Positions 6,695 to 7,512 of a DNA stretch of 7,512 nt are shown one piece after another (position 1 is the stretch's first letter; each line of letters opens with the position of its first letter). The translations under genes were made by a program, and so were the position numbers. The notes beneath the pieces are model-generated. The model was not told where the DNA came from and searched no databases. It was given only the letters and a program-made list of their open reading frames with translations. Source of the stretch: an uncultured Erysipelotrichaceae bacterium (GTDB lineage: Bacteria; Bacillota_I; Bacilli_A; RF39; UBA660). The stretch lies in NCBI GenBank assembly GCA_902797275.1, contig CADBSI010000102.1, positions 1 through 7,512 on the forward strand, written 5' to 3'.

Positions 6695-6719
6695 AAAAAA
6701 AGCAGATAAAAATATCTGC
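6695..6719 (-). terminator. strong intrinsic terminator upstream of the sigma operon
   Basis: On the minus strand the perfect 7-bp stem GCAGATA/TATCTGC (6719-6713 with 6708-6702) has a 4-nt loop and is followed by seven T (6701-6695). It lies 17 bp upstream of the sigma operon's -35 box. It ends either the untranslated transcript that starts near 6916 or the mRNA of the BspA-like gene further right. On the plus strand only AAATTTTT follows, so leftward termination is the main use. Confidence 0.82.
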
Positions 6720-6800
6720 AAATTTTTAAATCTTACGTTATTATTAATTATTTTTTTTCAAAATAACTAAAGAATTAATTCAGTAATAAATTCAATTACA

Positions 6801-6818
6801 ATAAGAATTAATTCTTAT
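6801..6818. repeat. perfect 18-bp palindrome
   Basis: ATAAGAATTAATTCTTAT equals its own reverse complement. Its core AGAATTAATTC recurs as a direct repeat at 6771-6781. The adjoining CTTATA-AC-TATAAG (6814-6827) offers a competing fold. It lies 12 bases downstream of the orphan Shine-Dalgarno sequence in the minus-strand transcript. It is either an RNA hairpin or a protein-binding site. Confidence 0.6.
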
Positions 6819-6860
6819 AACTATAAGAAAATCACCTCCATTTAATAAATAATATTTTAT

Positions 6861-6936
6861 ATAAATAGTGAGTTAAATATTATTCTTAATTTCGATTATT
6901 AACTTATCATGGACTCATTATAATGATACTATTTAT
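6861..6936. repeat. nested inverted repeats that could form a three-way junction
   Basis: The outer arms ATAAATAGT (6861-6869) and ACTATTTAT (6928-6936) are perfectly complementary over 9 bp. Inside are AGTTAA/TTAACT (6871-6876 with 6899-6904) and, directly adjoining, TATCAT/ATGATA (6905-6910 with 6923-6928). A 12-bp palindrome, TCATTATAATGA (6915-6926), overlaps the minus-strand -10 region. The layout could be a folded RNA or a cluster of operator sites over the promoter. The arms are A/T-dominated, so part may be chance. Confidence 0.45.
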
Positions 6937-6951
6937 TAAAACTTAAGTCAA
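6923..6951 (-). promoter_or_regulatory. minus-strand promoter of the untranslated RNA
   Basis: On the minus strand, TTGACT (6946-6951) and TATCAT (6923-6928) are separated by 17 bp, each one base from consensus. A second TATAAT at 6917-6922 is too far from this -35 to pair with it. The predicted start is near 6916. The promoter is divergent from the plus-strand promoter at 6977-7005, and its -10 is embedded in the inverted repeats described above. Confidence 0.5.
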
Positions 6952-6976
6952 TTAATTAAAAAAGAAAAAACACGAA

Positions 6977-7005
6977 TTGACATTTTTTGACAAATAATAT
7001 AGAAT
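6977..7005 (+). promoter_or_regulatory. plus-strand promoter of the candidate sRNA
   Basis: TTGACA (6977-6982) and TAGAAT (7000-7005) are separated by exactly 17 bp. A second TTGACA follows ten bases on (6987-6992) but has no suitable -10. The predicted start is near 7012. No open reading frame follows, but a clean terminator appears at 7127-7153 on the same strand. Confidence 0.68.
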
Positions 7006-7011
7006 AACTAA

Positions 7012-7153
7012 CTGTAATTCAATTGAATTACATTATTTTTTCATTTTTCAAAAAGTTTTAACTATTGTCTCCTTCAAATAAAACAACAGTTAAAACAATT
7101 ATTCATATCCATTTGAATTTCTTGCAGAATAGTTATCAAACTATTCTTTTTTT
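7012..7153 (+). ncRNA. candidate structured small RNA with a CUCCUU loop
   Basis: About 142 nt between a consensus promoter and an intrinsic terminator, with no ATG-initiated frame. Visible structure, 5' to 3': a perfect 18-bp palindrome (7014-7031) that folds as a 5' hairpin; a 9-bp stem GTTTTAACT/AGTTAAAAC (7055-7063 with 7088-7096) enclosing a 24-nt loop with TCTCCTTC (7068-7075); a segment ATTTGAA (7111-7117) complementary to TTCAAAT (7073-7079) in that loop, which would make a pseudoknot or an alternative fold; and the terminator hairpin. The pyrimidine loop could pair with Shine-Dalgarno sequences, as loops of several Gram-positive sRNAs do. I do not recognise a known family. It is convergent with, and possibly antisense to, the 3' UTR of the BspA-like gene. 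Confidence 0.5.
7127..7153 (+). terminator. intrinsic terminator of the candidate sRNA
   Basis: A perfect 8-bp stem GAATAGTT/AACTATTC (7127-7134 with 7139-7146) with an ATCA loop is followed at once by seven T (7147-7153). On the minus strand the stem is followed by TGCAAGAAATTC with no T-run, so it terminates rightward transcription only. It cannot serve the minus-strand BspA-like gene that ends at 7160. Confidence 0.85.
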
Positions 7154-7159
7154 ATAAAT

Positions 7160-7512
7160 TTAATAACTATCACATACTTCATTATTAGAACCATATATTG
7201 TTACACCACTTGCTGTATAAGGTTTACTATAAGATAACCATGGATAATATTTAGTAGTATCTGTACTATATGCTTGAATATTTTTAATTTCATTACATGA
7301 TTTATTAATAGTTATTTTTGATAAATCAGGATTACTTGAAGTTGATTTAGCAAATGGTTGGCTAGCAATATATAGGATACCTTTTCCAATAGTTATACTT
7401 GTTAATTTATTATTGTAGAAAACATAATTACCTATTGTTGTTACACTATCTGGTATTGTTATACTTGTTAACTGATTATTTTGAAAAGCATTGTTACCTA
7501 TATATTCTAGTC
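7160..7512 (-). CDS. BspA-like leucine-rich repeat surface protein, C-terminal part (partial)
   Basis: The gene enters from the right edge, and only its last 116 complete codons are visible before TAA at 7160-7162. The segment begins with BspA-type (LRR_5) repeats: NNAFQNNQLTSITIPDSVTTIG followed by NYVFYNNKLTSITIGKG, with the LTSIT(I) block repeating every 22 residues. The DNA shows the same period: GTTATACTTGTTAA at 7392-7405 recurs 66 bp on at 7458-7471. After the last repeat comes a distinct C-terminal module (about 60-116 of the visible part) with PDLSKITINKSCNEI, a Tyr-rich KYYPWLSYSKPYTAS stretch and the ending SNNEVCDSY. Its two cysteines could pair. No LPXTG or other anchor is seen at this end, so attachment, if any, must lie upstream. 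BspA-like proteins are typically exported and bind host or neighbouring-cell surfaces. Confidence 0.85.
   Translation of the reverse strand, partial: LEYIGNNAFQNNQLTSITIPDSVTTIGNYVFYNNKLTSITIGKGILYIASQPFAKSTSSNPDLSKITINKSCNEIKNIQAYSTDTTKYYPWLSYSKPYTASGVTIYGSNNEVCDSY

Larger units (their letters stand above)
6695..6916 (-). ncRNA. candidate untranslated RNA with an orphan Shine-Dalgarno sequence
   Basis: Between a minus-strand promoter (6923-6951) and a terminator (6695-6719) lies about 220 nt with no usable reading frame. The RNA carries GGAGGTGAT (6831-6839), a perfect complement to the 16S rRNA tail. No start codon follows at a normal distance: an overlapping ATG gives only MEVIFL, and other frames close within a few codons. 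Just downstream is a perfect 18-bp palindrome (6801-6818) that would fold as a 7-bp hairpin. It could be a regulatory RNA, an attenuated leader for the sigma operon, the end of the BspA-like gene's 3' UTR, or a decayed small gene. The function is unknown. Confidence 0.33.

Noticed and set aside
6626..6721. N-terminal extension of the first sigma-like protein (hydrophobic, Phe-rich)
   Set aside because: The extension covers the promoter, the ribosome binding site and part of the terminator stem. The ATG at 6625 has a Shine-Dalgarno sequence and aligns with the paralogue.
6831..6840. ATCACCTCC on the plus strand as a fragment of 16S rRNA
   Set aside because: It matches the 16S 3' end over only nine bases with no flanking rRNA sequence. 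It is simply the complement of a perfect Shine-Dalgarno sequence.
6818..6845. Short peptide MEVIFL overlapping the orphan Shine-Dalgarno sequence
   Set aside because: The ATG lies within the Shine-Dalgarno region itself, has no ribosome binding site of its own, and the frame stops after six codons.
7055..7096. GTTTTAACT...AGTTAAAAC as a CRISPR repeat or tracrRNA anti-repeat
   Set aside because: The GTTTTA start is reminiscent of type II repeats, but there is only one copy, no spacers and no cas gene. It is better explained as a stem of the candidate sRNA.
1..7512. Mycoplasma-type code with TGA read as Trp
   Set aside because: All visible tryptophans use TGG, and no conserved gene contains an in-frame TGA.

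Overview
The window is a very AT-rich stretch of bacterial chromosome with low-GC Gram-positive features: a long S12 with the Firmicutes-type insert, strong AGGAGG-like ribosome binding sites, TTGACA/TATAAT promoters, U-tract terminators and a BspA-type leucine-rich repeat surface protein. Trp is encoded by TGG, no gene contains an in-frame TGA, and the eight visible stops are all TAA or TAG, so the standard bacterial code fits. My best guess is an uncultivated gut Bacillota of class Bacilli (RF39-like or Erysipelotrichales-like). This is inference from style, not a match to a known genome.

Layout, left to right. rpsL (minus strand, start 431) has its own strong promoter with an A-tract UP-like element and a leader of about 90 nt carrying two small hairpins. 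Divergent from it on the plus strand is a small three-helix membrane protein (641-1024) whose -10 box lies so close to the ATG that the mRNA is probably leaderless. It converges on a 613-residue alpha-helical repeat protein (1047-2888, minus), and the two share a bidirectional terminator. Next is a two-gene minus-strand operon (5251 to 2968): a membrane-anchored protein with a duplicated extracellular domain, then a membrane-anchored phosphodiester glycosidase, overlapping by 8 bp. Upstream lies a second minus-strand operon (6625 to 5344) of two paralogous small sigma-70 family proteins.

From about 6722 to 7159 there is no protein gene, but the region is organised. It holds a minus-strand promoter and an apparent untranslated RNA ending at a strong terminator just before the sigma operon promoter, a set of nested inverted repeats, and a divergent plus-strand promoter driving a candidate structured small RNA of about 142 nt with a CUCCUU loop and its own terminator. 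The window ends in the 3' part of a BspA-like surface protein gene on the minus strand (7160 to beyond 7512).

Taken together, a ribosomal protein gene sits beside an accessory region of surface and exported proteins, paired sigma-like regulators and possible regulatory RNAs. The least explained items are the candidate sRNA with its neighbouring SD-bearing untranslated RNA, the paired sigma factors, the 34-residue repeat protein, and a proline in S12 at the lysine position that contacts streptomycin.
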